64,000 nt of DNA from contig NZ_CP094359.1 in the NCBI RefSeq assembly GCF_024396695.1, positions 744,001 to 808,000 on the forward strand, read 5' to 3'. Made by a program: the position numbers and the translations under genes. Within the stretch, counting starts at the first letter, position 1. Every line of letters begins with the position of its first letter. This document shows, piece by piece, positions 53,805-62,443 of this stretch. Origin of the DNA: Acidithiobacillus sp. YTS05 (GTDB lineage Bacteria; Pseudomonadota; Gammaproteobacteria; Acidithiobacillales; Acidithiobacillaceae). The notes under the pieces are model-generated. The model did no database searches. It was not told where the DNA came from and was given only the letters and a program-made list of their open reading frames with translations.

Positions 53805-56800
53805 CCCTGGGCGATCGCCTCAAGGTGCGCTCGATGATCTACGTTGCGGGCGAGCCGATCCCGCGTTTCTGGCCCATGCGTACCTTCATCCATCACAATC
53901 CACTCTTCGGTCTGGAACACCTGCCTTTTCCGGATGCGGTGGAGGAGGGCAGCCACCTGTTCCACGGTCGTGGATACCTACCCCGCTCGCATTATCAAAG
54001 ATATCGAGCCGAAGGCAAGATCGACGATGCCGCCTTGCGGCGCTATCTGCAGAGTTTTTTGCGCGAGCAATCTGTCGATCTTCCTGGCATCGATCTCGAG
54101 ACCTGGCTGTGGACGATCATGACGGAATGCCGCTCCGAACGTCTGGTCCAGGCCAGTGACTGGTTGGATGGTGAGGTCTTGGCCGCTGCCTTGCAGGGAC
54201 GGCAAGCCGCCGAGCTCGACGAAACGGCGCTTCTGGAGCGTTTGCGGACCGTGTTAGGACGCAAGATTGCCAGTGATGGTCCCCTGTATGACAACATCGA
54301 CCGCCTTTTCGGGACGAAAATTGGCGATACCCTGGATGAGTTGTTGGTAAAAAGCTGTCTGGATTTTTTTGACGAAGGACAGTCTGCATGGCAGGCCCCG
54401 AGTCGGGAGAAAGGCTTTTTTGCCTCCTGGAAGGATGTTGCCCAGCACAATCTGCGCTTCACCCTGCTTGGATTGCACCTGCGAGAGCTGTTGGCGTCCA
54501 GTGAGAGTCCCGAGGGTAGCATCGCGCACATTTTGCATTTATTGAAGATACCGGAAGACCATTGGCAAAAATACATCACCCGCCAACTCACTCGCTTGCA
54601 TGGCTGGGCGGGTTTCATTCGCTTTCGCAGCTCGGCGAAGCATTATTACTGGGCCCAGCAATATCCCGCAGATCTGGCGGATTACCTTGCGGTACGGATG
54701 GTGCTGGGTCTGTCTTTGGTGCAAGAGGCCGTCCGTCATCACGGTTGTCCGGGAGATGCGGAAGCTCTACAGCAATTTGTGCACGACGATCCGTATGGCG
54801 CGTATCTGCGCAGTGAACTCCATGCCGGGACGATCCTGCCGGCCTGGGCGCAGCGCGTGGATGATGCGCTTGCGCGTCGTTCTCGGCGCGGCTATGCGCC
54901 TCTGGCCAAAGAATACATTCAGGACAAACGGACGCACGAGGCAGAGCGCAAAACTCGCGCCTTACGCGCTTTGGCGGGCCGGGTGGGAAGCGATGCGCTA
55001 TCCGCATTGCAGTCTCTGACCCCTGAACAGGTGGCAGAATTTGTGAATGTGCTGCGCCGTTGGGAGCGAGCGGAAGGGTTTGCTTGGTTGCGCGCCATGG
55101 AGTCGCATTACATCACGGATTTGGTGCGCAAGGTGCGTCTGCCGGAAGACCATCCGAAAAAACGTCCCTTTGCCCAGGCGTTTTTCTGTATCGACGTGCG
55201 CTCGGAGCCGATGCGCCGCCATCTCGAGGCGCTGGGTGATTATCAAACCTTTGGTATTGCCGGCTTCTTTGGTGTGCCCATTGGCTTCCTGGAATACGGC
55301 AAGGGCAGCGAGGTGCATCTGTGCCCAGCGGTACAGACCCCCAAAAACCTCATCGTCGAAATCCCGGCGGAACTGGAGCTGGAAGAGGAGCCACTCTATG
55401 GGGCGCTTGAACACGTGCTGCACGATATCAAATCGTCGGTTTTGTCACCTTTTGTGGCCGTGGAGGCTGTCGGTCTGATCTTCAGTCTGGGCTTGATCGG
55501 CAAAACCGTGGCTCCGGTGTTCTATCACGAAACGCACGGGCATCTGCATGCCGCCAAACCTGTCACGCGTCTGCTGGTCGACAAGCTCAATGCTGAGCAG
55601 GCGGATTCCATCATCCGCGCAGTGCAACGGGCCATGATTGTGCGCGCCCTGCAGCGGGAGCTGGGGATGGACCGCGAACACGTAACCGACGATGAAATCC
55701 GTGAACTCCGCGAAATTGCCCTGGGCAATCGGAGTGGGAAAAGTGCGTTGGCGAATCGTCTCGCTTTGACTCCGGAGGCAGAGGCCGAGTTTATCGACAA
55801 ACTCCGCAGCGTGTACCGCGTCGATCGATATGAGACAAGCCTGCAGATGGAACGGATCGCTCGCCTCGGATTCACTCTGGACGAGCAGGTGCGTTACGTG
55901 TCGAATGCCTTGTTGTCCACCGGATTAAGCCAAAATTTCTCGCGCTTTGTGCTGATGGTGGGGCATGAAAGCCAGACGCAGAACAATCCCTACGAGTCAG
56001 CGCTGGACTGTGGTGCCTGTGGTGGTGGTCGGGGACTACCCAATGCTCGGGTTATATGCACCATGGCCAACAAGCCCGAAGTGCGTCGCCGCCTTCTGGA
56101 GAAAGGTATTGCCATACCAGAAGATACCTGGTTTCTGCCCGCCGTGCATAACACGACTACGGACGAAATCACCTTGCATGATCTCGATCTCCTCCCGGCG
56201 CGCCATCTGCTCTATCTCGAGCGCTTGCAAAATGGCCTGACTGCGGCAACCCGGCGCACGGCTGCGGAGCGCATGCCCACCTTGGGTGCTAGCCGGGCTC
56301 TGGCTGCCGAGCCCATCGCGGCAGCGGCCCTGGCGCGCCGCCATGCCCATGATTGGTCGCAGGTGCGCCCCGAGTGGGGCCTTTCCCGCAACCTCTATGG
56401 CATCATTGGTGGTCGTCACCTGACCGAAGGGGTGGACCTGCAGGGGCGATCCTTCCTGCAATCCTATGACTATCGCCTGGATCCGAAAGGCCGTTTCCTG
56501 GAAAACATCCTCTCAGCGCCAGTGGTGGTGGGCGAGTGGATCAATCTGGAGCATTACTTTTCGACGACGGACGTGCATCACTACGGCAGCGGCAGCAAGG
56601 CGTATCACAATGTCGCTGGCCGTTTCGGGGTAATGACCGGAAATCAGAGTGATCTGCGCACCGGCTTGCCCATTCAGTCGATGTATCAGGAAGGAAAGCC
56701 CTACCACGAGCCGGTTCGCCTCATTGCTTTGGTCGAGGCGCCGGCGGGCTTCGTCCTCGCTGCCGTGGGCCGTCTGCCCAAGGTGAAGGCGCTGATCATG

Positions 56801-56935
56801 GGCGGCTGGCTGCGGGTCATCGTCATCGATCCCGAGGATGATTACCGTTGTCTGGTGCTGGAAGAAGGCGAATTTCAGGTGCACCCGGAATCGGGTAGAC
56901 AATATCGGCAGAGCTTATTGGAGGCCAGTGCATGA
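53789..56935 (+). CDS. dabA: DAB inorganic-carbon pump subunit DabA (DUF2309)
   Basis: A 1,048-residue DUF2309 protein, a beta-carbonic-anhydrase-like hydratase. The zinc site is C467, H726 and C741 with catalytic D469 (FCIDVRSE; GHES; DCGACGG). The spacing of H726 to C741 is the same 15 residues as in studied DabA proteins. It traps CO2 as bicarbonate when coupled to DabB. The long N-terminal third (FIHHNPLFGLEHLPF near residue 33) is typical of the larger members. It overlaps both neighbours. Confidence 0.95.
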   Translation: MDRKLTLGDRLKVRSMIYVAGEPIPRFWPMRTFIHHNPLFGLEHLPFPDAVEEGSHLFHGRGYLPRSHYQRYRAEGKIDDAALRRYLQSFLREQSVDLPGIDLETWLWTIMTECRSERLVQASDWLDGEVLAAALQGRQAAELDETALLERLRTVLGRKIASDGPLYDNIDRLFGTKIGDTLDELLVKSCLDFFDEGQSAWQAPSREKGFFASWKDVAQHNLRFTLLGLHLRELLASSESPEGSIAHILHLLKIPEDHWQKYITRQLTRLHGWAGFIRFRSSAKHYYWAQQYPADLADYLAVRMVLGLSLVQEAVRHHGCPGDAEALQQFVHDDPYGAYLRSELHAGTILPAWAQRVDDALARRSRRGYAPLAKEYIQDKRTHEAERKTRALRALAGRVGSDALSALQSLTPEQVAEFVNVLRRWERAEGFAWLRAMESHYITDLVRKVRLPEDHPKKRPFAQAFFCIDVRSEPMRRHLEALGDYQTFGIAGFFGVPIGFLEYGKGSEVHLCPAVQTPKNLIVEIPAELELEEEPLYGALEHVLHDIKSSVLSPFVAVEAVGLIFSLGLIGKTVAPVFYHETHGHLHAAKPVTRLLVDKLNAEQADSIIRAVQRAMIVRALQRELGMDREHVTDDEIRELREIALGNRSGKSALANRLALTPEAEAEFIDKLRSVYRVDRYETSLQMERIARLGFTLDEQVRYVSNALLSTGLSQNFSRFVLMVGHESQTQNNPYESALDCGACGGGRGLPNARVICTMANKPEVRRRLLEKGIAIPEDTWFLPAVHNTTTDEITLHDLDLLPARHLLYLERLQNGLTAATRRTAAERMPTLGASRALAAEPIAAAALARRHAHDWSQVRPEWGLSRNLYGIIGGRHLTEGVDLQGRSFLQSYDYRLDPKGRFLENILSAPVVVGEWINLEHYFSTTDVHHYGSGSKAYHNVAGRFGVMTGNQSDLRTGLPIQSMYQEGKPYHEPVRLIALVEAPAGFVLAAVGRLPKVKALIMGGWLRVIVIDPEDDYRCLVLEEGEFQVHPESGRQYRQSLLEASA

Positions 56936-57258
56936 ACACCCTCAATCTTCATCCATTGAAAAAGATCGAGATTATTCTCGAAGGCGCTCACCGCGATTTT
57001 GCCACCGATCTCCTCGACCGCGCGGGGGTCAAGGGCTATAGCATCGTTGGTAATCTTTCGGGCAAAGGCAGCCATGGCATCTACGAGAGCCATTTGATGT
57101 TCAACGAAGATGATGTTTTGATCATGATCATCGTCGCCGTGCCGGAAGACTTGCTCGCGCCGATTCTGGAGGGCTTTACGCCCTTCTTTGAAAAACATCA
57201 GGGGGTGATGTTCGTATCCGACATTCAGGTGAGTCGCCTGGTGAAGTTCAAGAATTGA
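56932..57258 (+). CDS. PII-like carboxysome-associated protein CPII
   Basis: A 108-residue PII-fold protein: [20 protein letters not shown], a T-loop region [20 protein letters not shown] and [20 protein letters not shown]. Carboxysome-linked PII-like proteins (CPII) bind nucleotides and bicarbonate. It overlaps the dabA stop (ATGA) and lies 13 nt before cbbQ, so control of the DAB pump by nucleotide and bicarbonate level is a reasonable inference. Confidence 0.87.
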   Translation: MNTLNLHPLKKIEIILEGAHRDFATDLLDRAGVKGYSIVGNLSGKGSHGIYESHLMFNEDDVLIMIIVAVPEDLLAPILEGFTPFFEKHQGVMFVSDIQVSRLVKFKN

Positions 57259-57271
57259 GAAGGAGATGTTC

Positions 57272-58075
57272 GTGAGTATCGATCAAGAGCAGTATCAAAT
57301 TATCGAAGAGCCTTACTACAAGGAGGTCCATGACGAGATCTCCCTCTTCGAGGCGGCCTACGCCGCACGTTTGCCGATGATGGTGAAGGGGCCAACCGGC
57401 TGCGGCAAATCGCGATTTATCGAATATATGGCCTGGCGTCTGCAGCGGCCGCTGATCAGCGTCGCCTGTAACGAAGACATGACGGCCTCGGATCTGGTGG
57501 GGCGCTTTCTCCTCGACAAGGACGGTACCAAGTGGCAGGACGGCCCCTTGACCACCGCCGCGCGCATGGGCGCCATCTGCTATCTGGATGAAGTGGTAGA
57601 GGCACGGCAGGACACCACGGTGGTGATTCATCCGCTCACCGACCATCGCCGCACCTTGCCCCTCGACAAGAAGGGCGAACTACTGCACGCCCATCCCGAT
57701 TTCCTGCTGGTGATTTCCTATAATCCTGGCTATCAGTCGTCGATGAAAGACCTGAAGCAGTCCACCAAGCAGCGCTTCGGCGCCCTCGATTTTTCCTATC
57801 CCGACCGCGATCTGGAAATCGAGATCGTGGCTCACGAATCGGGGGTTTCCACCGAGATGGCCGGCAAGCTGGTATCGATTGCAGAGCGCTCGCGCAATCT
57901 CAAGGGCCACGGCCTGGATGAAGGACTGTCAACGCGTATGCTGATTTACGCAGGTTCTTTGATTGAGAAGGGCATTGAGCCGCTGGCTGCCTGCAGTGTG
58001 GCGTTAGTCCGTCCGATCACCGATGATCCCGACATGCGTGATGCCCTCGACGCAGCGGTGACGACCTTCTTCTGA
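57272..58075 (+). CDS. cbbQ: Rubisco activase AAA+ subunit CbbQ
   Basis: A 267-residue MoxR-type AAA+ ATPase. Walker A GPTGCGKS is near residue 40, Walker [11 protein letters not shown] near 105, and [20 protein letters not shown] contains sensor and arginine-finger parts. It powers removal of inhibitors from Rubisco with CbbO. GTG 57272 is chosen because AAGGAG is 6 nt upstream; ATG 57266 would touch it. It ends the operon. Confidence 0.95.
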   Translation: MSIDQEQYQIIEEPYYKEVHDEISLFEAAYAARLPMMVKGPTGCGKSRFIEYMAWRLQRPLISVACNEDMTASDLVGRFLLDKDGTKWQDGPLTTAARMGAICYLDEVVEARQDTTVVIHPLTDHRRTLPLDKKGELLHAHPDFLLVISYNPGYQSSMKDLKQSTKQRFGALDFSYPDRDLEIEIVAHESGVSTEMAGKLVSIAERSRNLKGHGLDEGLSTRMLIYAGSLIEKGIEPLAACSVALVRPITDDPDMRDALDAAVTTFF

Positions 58076-58093
58076 AATGGACCTCGGGCGGAT

Positions 58094-58137
58094 GGTGCCA
58101 CGCTGCTGGGACCATCCTCTCCCCCTAGCGTGGCGCC
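58094..58137. terminator. Hairpin between convergent cbbQ and NUDIX genes
   Basis: GGTGCCACGCT (58094-58104) and AGCGTGGCGCC (58127-58137) pair over 11 bp with one G-U, leaving a 22-nt loop. It lies 19 bp after cbbQ and just beyond the stop of the minus-strand gene, so it could end both transcripts. No U-run is present. Confidence 0.5.
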
Positions 58138-58141
58138 AGAC

Positions 58142-58705
58142 TCAGCGGCGATGCTGCCGCAGCCACTCCTGACTTTTGACCAGCAGTCGGTGAATGGAAA
58201 GCTCGCGGTTGTAGCTATGTACTTCGTGCAGCGGCACCCAGCGTAACTCATGGGACTCGCTGTTACCGATCAAGGGCAGACGGTCGTCGATTTCCATCAA
58301 AAAGCGGATATCCAGATGCCGATGTTCCGGCTCTTCGCGCCGCGCCGGGATGCGGTGAATGTCGATGTCGAAAATCTGCCGGGAAAGGAAGTGGATCTCT
58401 TCGGCGGGAAGACCGGTTTCCTCGCTGCACTCTTTGAGAGCAACCCGCAGGACATTTTCATCTCCATCGCTATGGCCGCCGGGCTGAAACCAGCGTCCCA
58501 GCTTGCGGTGCAACATCAATAACGTATGGTCCCCTGCCGGATTGAGTACCCAGCAGGACGCGGTGATGTGCAGCCCCGCCCCACTGCGCAGAAAACAGTC
58601 CGCTTCGCTGGCCAGGAGGGCGCAACCCTGGCGCGCATACGCCGCTTCTTCAGGATAGCGCGAGCGGTAGTGACATAAGGCGTGCTGCAGTTCCTGCCGA
58701 TCCAT
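58142..58705 (-). CDS. NUDIX hydrolase encoded next to csoS1D
   Basis: A 187-residue NUDIX protein. The box Gx5Ex7REUxEExGU is present as GHSDGDE...KECSEETGL, with Lys in place of Arg. The substrate is unknown; NUDIX enzymes cleave nucleoside diphosphate derivatives. ATG 58705 has GGAG at 9-nt spacing; ATG 58711 shares its A with the csoS1D stop (TGATG). Either way the gene is translationally coupled to a carboxysome shell gene. Confidence 0.82.
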   Translation of the reverse strand: MDRQELQHALCHYRSRYPEEAAYARQGCALLASEADCFLRSGAGLHITASCWVLNPAGDHTLLMLHRKLGRWFQPGGHSDGDENVLRVALKECSEETGLPAEEIHFLSRQIFDIDIHRIPARREEPEHRHLDIRFLMEIDDRLPLIGNSESHELRWVPLHEVHSYNRELSIHRLLVKSQEWLRQHRR

Positions 58706-58710
58706 CCCCA

Positions 58711-59325
58711 TCAGCTCCAGGAGGGATTCTGGACAGCATGGACCGCCGCTGCCGCCGCCTCGTCGACGTCGGCCTCGCGGCCAGCAATAGTCAGACGACC
58801 GTAGGCGCCGACCGCACGGACATCGATGAGGGTGATGTTGGCTGCTTTTTCCGCCTGATTGGCGGCATAGATCACATAGCCTGCAGGTTCTGTTTCCAGA
58901 ATGAACATACTTTGTTCGGGCAGGATCATCGACCCGCGGCGATTCTGGCGATTGATGAGCACGGTATGGTCCGGCATCATGCCACGGATGATCTCGTTCC
59001 AAGTGACGCGACAGACCGCACGGTCACTCTGTTGCGCGCCCATGCGCTGCAGCACCACGCGCCCTGCCTCGCGGACATCGCTCTGATCGCGATGGTGTAC
59101 CACCATGGTACCAAATTCGCGCTCCACCACCTGCTGCGAGAGATGCACCCGGGTTGCCTTGAGAGCGATGTCGGTGAGGCGATGCACCGCCATGCCCGGC
59201 GATACCTCGATCCACAACGCCGCGTCCCCAGGCACCGGTAAAAAGCCCTGGGAGACTGAGGCCATGTACGCGGCAAGCTGGGGTTGCAGAGAATCGATGT
59301 AAACGTAGGTGCGAAGCTGGATCAT
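58711..59325 (-). CDS. csoS1D: Carboxysome tandem-BMC shell protein CsoS1D
   Basis: A 204-residue BMC-T protein with two BMC domains (about 1-100 and 110-204). [18 protein letters not shown] and [20 protein letters not shown] mark the first; [19 protein letters not shown] and [20 protein letters not shown] the second. CsoS1D trimers stack and form a large gated pore that may pass Rubisco substrates. It is on the strand opposite to the main operon, convergent with cbbQ, and heads a two-gene unit with the NUDIX gene. Confidence 0.9.
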   Translation of the reverse strand: MIQLRTYVYIDSLQPQLAAYMASVSQGFLPVPGDAALWIEVSPGMAVHRLTDIALKATRVHLSQQVVEREFGTMVVHHRDQSDVREAGRVVLQRMGAQQSDRAVCRVTWNEIIRGMMPDHTVLINRQNRRGSMILPEQSMFILETEPAGYVIYAANQAEKAANITLIDVRAVGAYGRLTIAGREADVDEAAAAAVHAVQNPSWS

Positions 59326-60289
59326 GCGAAGAACTTTGACATATCGCCTAAGTATAAGCGAAACGTGCTTCTATTTATAGCCGCCTGTATGTACCGCTTT
59401 TACCCCTGTAGTTATCCCCAGAGGCTTCCGCGCCAACCGACGCGCAGGATGCCGACCAAGGCGTTGGCTAGGGTATTGCCCGGCGCACTGGCGCCGGGAT
59501 TGATCACGTATTGCAGGTCGGGCTGGATATAAAAATGGTGAAAGACCGGCTGATACCAATTGACCTCCACCGAGGTTTCCGCGCCAGCTTGCCGCTGCCA
59601 GGCGCGGGCAAAGCCCAGGCTCAGGGTGCTCTTGGGTGAGGCGGGCAGAAAATCTCGCAATCGCAATCCTGCTCCCACATAGGCGTTGATGGGAGAGGTG
59701 CTCGCGGAATTGGGCGCAGCACCGGCCTGCACGAAGGCGCCCCAGTCCTCGCCATTAGCGCTTTTCCAACGGTACTCGGCGGTGCCGTAAAAGCCTCCCT
59801 GACTGGGTGCAGGGCCAATGGCGATCGCATTACGCAAGTAGTCGCTGCTGACATGATCGTAATATCCGCCGGCCTTGAGGGTGAGCTTGCCGGAGGCCAG
59901 TGCCAGATTCTCGTCGATCTCGCCGTAATAGATCTGTCCTTCGCCCCCCCAAGGCGTGCGCAGATCGGTGTAGCCATCGGCATTGAAGACCCCCGCCTGC
60001 AGGGTGGTCTCCCCCAGCGTATAGGCAGCCATGACTCCCAGACTCGAATAGGGATAGGTGGGCGTGTAGGGAATGTTGCCGGAAATGACGGGATAGATGC
60101 CGAAAGAAGGGTTAAACAACTCCGCAGCGACTCCGGTGTCATTGAAGTAGTCGTTGGGATTGATCAGACCCACACGAAACGTGAAAGGCCCCAGATTTTG
60201 GCGGTAATAGGCCTTGTAGAGACGAGCGACGTGCGCTGCGGTGGTCAGGTTGGATACGCCCTGCAGGTCGCCGACATAATCGGTATTAG

Positions 60290-60305
60290 CAGACTGCTGA
60301 AAAAC
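60290..60305. repeat. Terminal inverted repeat of the IS (left)
   Basis: CAGACTGCTGAAAAAC. Target duplication TTAG lies just outside at 60286-60289. Confidence 0.88.
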
Positions 60306-60434
60306 CGAGCGATAAAACTGACGATTCTTCGGTTTTTATCAAAAATGACTGCCTGAATGCGCCTCTGGGCGGGTTTTCTGCGATTTTCCTAGTCACTTTT
60401 CTCGATTTACCGCATTCTGGGCGCAGCGCTCCCA

Positions 60435-61490
60435 TCATGCCACCCCCAGTCGTGCCATGCGCACCAGATTGTAGGCAGTGGAAACCAGGGTGAAGTGCAG
60501 ACCTACACGATCCAGACCACGGAATCGCGTTTTGCGCATCCCGCCCACGGTCTTCATCCAACCGAAGATCGATTCAATCCGCTTGCGCACGCGGATGCTG
60601 ATGGTATACCCGACGTGACGAGTGGTGCGTCCATCAATCGCCGAACCTTTGCATTTGCGCGCCACATGGGGCGTGACGTTGCGGTCACGTAGATTCCGCA
60701 CAAATTCGTGCCGGTCATAGCCCTTGTCGGCTCCCAGAGTAATGCGATCAGCACCGCCCAGTTCGTCGAGGAGCTGCACTGCAGCATCCACCTCTGCCGT
60801 ACCATCCGCCTTGGTGACCTGCTCTCCAGCAATCAACCCATGCCGATTGTCCATCAGCACATGCCCCAGATAGGCCAGCCGCGAAGCCTCTCCTGAGGCC
60901 TTCTTGTAGAGGCGGCAGTCGGGGTCGGTCACCGAGGCATGGGTGTCATTACTTCGCTTCTGCCCACGGAAATCGGAGCCATCGCCCTGCCGATCCTCGG
61001 GGTCTTTGGGCTGAAAGGATTTCTGCGATGCCCAGGCTTCCAGCAAGGTGCCATCCACAGAGAAGTGTTCCTCGGAAAGGAGTCCTTGGTTGCGTGCCTG
61101 CTCCACGACCGTCTGGAAAAAGCGCTGCACCGTTCCGTTGTCCAGCAAGCGGTCTCGGTTCTTGGTGAACACCGTCGGCACCCAAATCGGGGCATCCATT
61201 CCCAAGCCCACGAACCAGCGGAACAAGAGATTGTAATCGAGCTGCTCCATCAGTTGGCGTTCCGAGCGGACGCTGTAAAAGACCTGCAAAAGCAAAGCGC
61301 GGAGCAGGTGCTCTGGAGGAATCGAGGGCCGGCCAAGGTCCGAATAAATCTGGTTGAAGTGTCCGTCGAGTTCAGCCAAAGACCGGTCCACGATCACCCG
61401 GATAGCACGTAGGGGATGATCTGCCGGCACACGATCCTCCGGGGATAGATAACTGAACAACGCACCTGTCTCTGCCTTGGCTCCACGCAT
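60435..61490 (-). CDS. IS5-family transposase
   Basis: A 351-residue DDE transposase: N-terminal dimerisation region (PLRAIRVIVDRSLAEL and LLRALLLQVFYSVRSERQLM), then catalytic residues in FSVDGTLLEAW (Asp), LGADKGYDRHEF (Asp) and RKRIESIFGWMK (Glu). All three are present with no stop or frameshift, so it may still be active. The ATG is 59 bp inside the right end of the element. Confidence 0.93.
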   Translation of the reverse strand: MRGAKAETGALFSYLSPEDRVPADHPLRAIRVIVDRSLAELDGHFNQIYSDLGRPSIPPEHLLRALLLQVFYSVRSERQLMEQLDYNLLFRWFVGLGMDAPIWVPTVFTKNRDRLLDNGTVQRFFQTVVEQARNQGLLSEEHFSVDGTLLEAWASQKSFQPKDPEDRQGDGSDFRGQKRSNDTHASVTDPDCRLYKKASGEASRLAYLGHVLMDNRHGLIAGEQVTKADGTAEVDAAVQLLDELGGADRITLGADKGYDRHEFVRNLRDRNVTPHVARKCKGSAIDGRTTRHVGYTISIRVRKRIESIFGWMKTVGGMRKTRFRGLDRVGLHFTLVSTAYNLVRMARLGVA

Positions 61491-61533
61491 GATCGAATCT
61501 CTCCGTGCCCTGTCCCGCCAATTATACCACGGA

Positions 61534-61549
61534 CTTTTTCAGCAACCTG
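61534..61549. repeat. Terminal inverted repeat of the IS (right)
   Basis: On the minus strand this reads CAGGTTGCTGAAAAAG. Target duplication TTAG lies just outside at 61550-61553. Confidence 0.88.
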
Positions 61550-62057
61550 TTAGGGTGGCCGCTGCTGGACGCCAGGCCCTCCACCAGAAACAAACCTCCC
61601 TGCCACCAGCCAGCCTTGTCCGTATGCAGGGCCAATGCCCCCTTCCACAGGAAGGTGCCGGAGCTGCCCCGGGCCTGACCGCCACGGAGATTGGCAACAC
61701 CCTCCAGCTCCAGGTGATTGACCAGAGAAAGACCATTCCACCAGTGGAGGTGCCGATCTTCGAGAATGGAGCGGGAGACGGGAGCCGCCTGTGCCAGGCT
61801 ACCGGCGGTCAGGCAGAGAGTAGTTGTGAGGAAAAGTACTGGTGGTTTCTTCGCGATGCCGATAGTTGGGAAAACGCGTGGTAGCGCGATCAATTGGCGG
61901 GGACTCGGCATAAAGAGGCTTTCTCTGAAATCATGCAACCTAGTTGCATAAGTATCTCGTGAAAGTCCCTGAAACGTCAATTCATATACTGTCGCGATTT
62001 GCCCGCTCCTCTTCTGCTATGCTGCACTGAGCTCAGCCAATCTGGATGGAGCAGGGT

Positions 62058-62381
62058 ATGACAGAAGAAATGATCGTGGTGTTCTGTTCGCTGCCGGAAG
62101 AGGCCGATGCCGTGCGGTTTGCCGGGACTCTGATAGAGGAGAGACTGGCGGCCTGTGTCCAGGTCTTGGCGCCCATGCAGTCGGTATTTTTCTGGGCGGG
62201 GCAGGTGCAAGTCGCGGCAGAAAGGCTGCTGCTTTGTAAGACGCTCGCGAGCCACTACTCCGATCTGGAGCAGCGCCTGTTAGCGTTGCATCCCTACGAC
62301 GTCCCGGAAATCCTGGCACTGCCCGTAACTGCGGCGCTGGCCTCCTATAGTGACTGGATAAATAACGTGCTGCGTGGGTGA
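62058..62381 (+). CDS. cutA: CutA1-family divalent-cation tolerance protein
   Basis: A 107-residue CutA1: IVVFCSLPEEADAVRFAGTL, ERLAACVQVL, a VFFWAGQVQVAAERLLLCKT segment and HPYDVPEILALPV. The trimer is linked to copper tolerance, but the mechanism is unclear. ATG 62058 has GGAG 6 nt upstream and is preferred over ATG 62046. It is divergent from the broken porin gene and lies 62 bp before dsbD. Confidence 0.9.
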   Translation: MTEEMIVVFCSLPEEADAVRFAGTLIEERLAACVQVLAPMQSVFFWAGQVQVAAERLLLCKTLASHYSDLEQRLLALHPYDVPEILALPVTAALASYSDWINNVLRG

Positions 62382-62443
62382 GTACGGTCTGAGTCTTGCT
62401 AGGGATAAGGGATGACACGATTCATCAAACTGGGGAGCGGTGC

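Larger units (their letters stand above)
60290..61549 (-). mobile_element. IS5-type insertion sequence, 1,260 bp
   Basis: The element has imperfect terminal repeats CAGACTGCTGAAAAAC (60290-60305) and, on the other strand, CAGGTTGCTGAAAAAG (61549-61534), matching at 13 of 16 positions. It is flanked by the 4-bp duplication TTAG, read CTAA on the minus strand. CTAA fits the YTAR target of IS5-subgroup elements. It holds one intact transposase gene and looks complete. Confidence 0.92.
59412..61911 (-). pseudogene. oprB: OprB-type carbohydrate porin gene split by an IS element
   Basis: The 5' part (61911 down to 61550) encodes a signal peptide (VLFLTTTLCLTAGSLAQA) and the OprB N-terminus ending GHPN; the 3' part (60289 down to 59412) continues TDYVGDLQGVSNLTTAAHVA and carries the beta-barrel to the C-terminus. 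Removing the IS and one 4-bp duplication gives one uninterrupted frame of 411 residues. The symbol is by family only. The gene is probably inactive, since the truncated 5' product ends just inside the IS. Confidence 0.88.

Noticed and set aside
58738..59241. 167-codon plus-strand frame opposite csoS1D
   Set aside because: csoS1D on the minus strand has two clear BMC domains; the opposite frame has none.
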